From Mameliella sp. MMSF_3455 (GTDB lineage Bacteria > Pseudomonadota > Alphaproteobacteria > Rhodobacterales > Rhodobacteraceae): DNA of 64,000 bases. A program made the translations under genes and the position numbers. The stretch is taken from contig NZ_JASHJL010000009.1 in NCBI RefSeq assembly GCF_030733205.1, forward strand, positions 62,001 to 126,000. Direction: 5' to 3'. Positions 63,401 through 64,000 of the stretch are shown one piece after another. Below the pieces are notes generated by a model that had not been told where the DNA came from, did not search any database, and saw only the letters and a list, made by a program, of their open reading frames with translations. Numbering within the stretch: the first letter of the stretch is position 1; each line of letters starts with the position of its first letter.

Positions 63401-63703
63401 ATGGCGAACGACGACGACAGGATCGAGGGACGGCTGCACGGAGAGCAGCCGGAGGTCGAGACAGAGCCGATGGGGATGCGGCTGCTTTACATGGTGCTGA
63501 TCTGGCTGATGCTGAGCCTGGCGCAGACGGTGCTGACGGTGACGACCGTGGTGCAGGCGATCATCCTGCTGGTCAACAAGCGCGAACCGAACGAGAGGCT
63601 CGCGGAATTCGGCACGGACCTGGGGATCTGGATGGCCAAGGCCGCGCGCTACCAGACCGGGGCGAGCGAGGTGAAACCCTGGCCCTGGACGGAGCTGGAT
63701 TGA
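63401..63703 (+). CDS. DUF4389 membrane protein
   Basis: The protein has 100 residues, with a charged N-terminus, one long hydrophobic stretch (LLYMVLIWLMLSLAQTVLTV continuing to about residue 58), then a conserved cytosolic tail (LAEFGTDLGIWMAKAARYQT, KPWPW). The pattern matches DUF4389. Function unknown. Confidence 0.85.
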   Translation: MANDDDRIEGRLHGEQPEVETEPMGMRLLYMVLIWLMLSLAQTVLTVTTVVQAIILLVNKREPNERLAEFGTDLGIWMAKAARYQTGASEVKPWPWTELD

Positions 63704-63913
63704 GTTATCATCCGGTACAGCAAGGATTTGAGTACGGGAGCAACCCCTTGGGTGATTGAACGACCCCGGGGTCCGACCGGGACCGCGAAGCAAGAGCGGC
63801 CGTTTCAGACGTCTTCTGGATCCGCCGCGTCAATCCATGACTCTAGTCCCGCCAGCCCTCGGCGAAACATTGGCAGTGTTGTCAGCGGTTCACCGAGCTA
63901 TTGCACGGTCCGT

Positions 63914-63944
63914 GCTTCAAACGCTCCGCCGGAGCGTTTGAAGC
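63914..63944. terminator. Perfect 31 bp palindrome
   Basis: Fifteen-base arms (63914-63928 and 63930-63944) flank a single C. It lies 17 bp past the end of a minus-strand reading frame that enters from the right edge and probably is its terminator. The 210 bp to its left (63704-63913) show no gene. Confidence 0.65.
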
Positions 63945-63961
63945 CTTGGATGAGCAAGCCG

Positions 63962-64000
63962 TCAGCCCTCCATCGCCTCGAGTTGATCAATGAAGCCCTC
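63962..64000 (-). CDS. 3' end of a minus-strand gene running off the right edge
   Basis: The minus strand reads EGFIDQLEAMEG then a stop (TGA at 63964-63962). Coding-like composition and the strong palindrome just downstream support a real gene end, but 12 residues are too few to identify. Confidence 0.4.
   Translation of the reverse strand, partial: EGFIDQLEAMEG

Noticed and set aside
63704-63913. Possible tRNA or small RNA at the right end
   Set aside because: No T-loop GTTCRANYC with matching acceptor stem could be folded by eye.

Overview
The window looks like a chromosome segment of a GC-rich alphaproteobacterium, most likely Rhodobacteraceae (Roseobacter group). The case rests on several features. 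The order ftsA-ftsZ-lpxC-bamD-recN is alphaproteobacterial, and FtsZ carries the long linker and the C-terminal peptide ending in [10 protein letters not shown]. The aerobic cobaltochelatase genes cobS and cobT are present, as are hflK-hflC-DUF2065 and a betI-betC-betA cluster. There is one LexA site of the alphaproteobacterial type (GTTC-N7-GTTC) and a pair of CtrA-type sites (TTAA-N7-TTAA). No rRNA, tRNA, CRISPR array or intact insertion sequence was found.

Layout. 1-6.9 kb: end of the division/cell-wall cluster (ftsA 3' part, ftsZ, lpxC, bamD, recN). 7-16 kb: D-lactate dehydrogenase, a ClC chloride transporter, two secreted repeat proteins (Sel1 and SH3b), a gene-free stretch, a DUF427 protein and an M24B aminopeptidase. 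16-21 kb: cobT and cobS, separated by three uncharacterised genes, one of them a 71-residue repeat peptide with its own terminator. 21-30 kb: an ECF sigma/anti-sigma pair, rpiA, a SulP permease, a Ca/Na exchanger, glutathione reductase and hflKC. 30-41 kb: an accessory block of seven small-molecule oxidoreductases (three SDRs, three MDRs, one LLM flavin enzyme) with four regulators of three families, plus a small membrane protein. 41-51 kb: a DegP-type protease, a P5C-reductase-like protein, a lipoprotein, an SOS-box-preceded OB-fold fragment of DnaE2 type, ferredoxin, a YmdB-type phosphodiesterase, transporters and YebC. 51-56 kb: a secreted HExxHxxGxxH metalloprotease with C-terminal Cys repeats, membrane proteins and exporters. 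56-60 kb: the choline-O-sulfate to betaine-aldehyde cluster betI-betC-betA behind a palindromic operator. 60-64 kb: a secreted nuclease under tandem CtrA-type boxes, a DUF465 protein, a glutathione peroxidase, a zinc-finger protein, an M19 dipeptidase and a DUF4389 protein. The 3' end of one further minus-strand gene lies at the right edge.

How genes work together. FtsA anchors FtsZ, LpxC commits lipid A synthesis and BamD builds the outer membrane. CobS and CobT are the ATPase side of cobalt insertion into hydrogenobyrinate diamide. HflK and HflC modulate FtsH. BetC releases choline from choline-O-sulfate, BetA oxidises it and BetI presumably senses choline. Glutathione reductase and the exported glutathione peroxidase are both present but are not linked in an operon. 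The most unusual items are the SOS-linked truncated DnaE2-like gene, the repeat peptide at 19.6 kb, periodic GTAC palindromes between convergent genes at 23.75 kb, the tandem CtrA boxes at 60.1 kb and DnaA-box-like sequences ahead of ftsZ.
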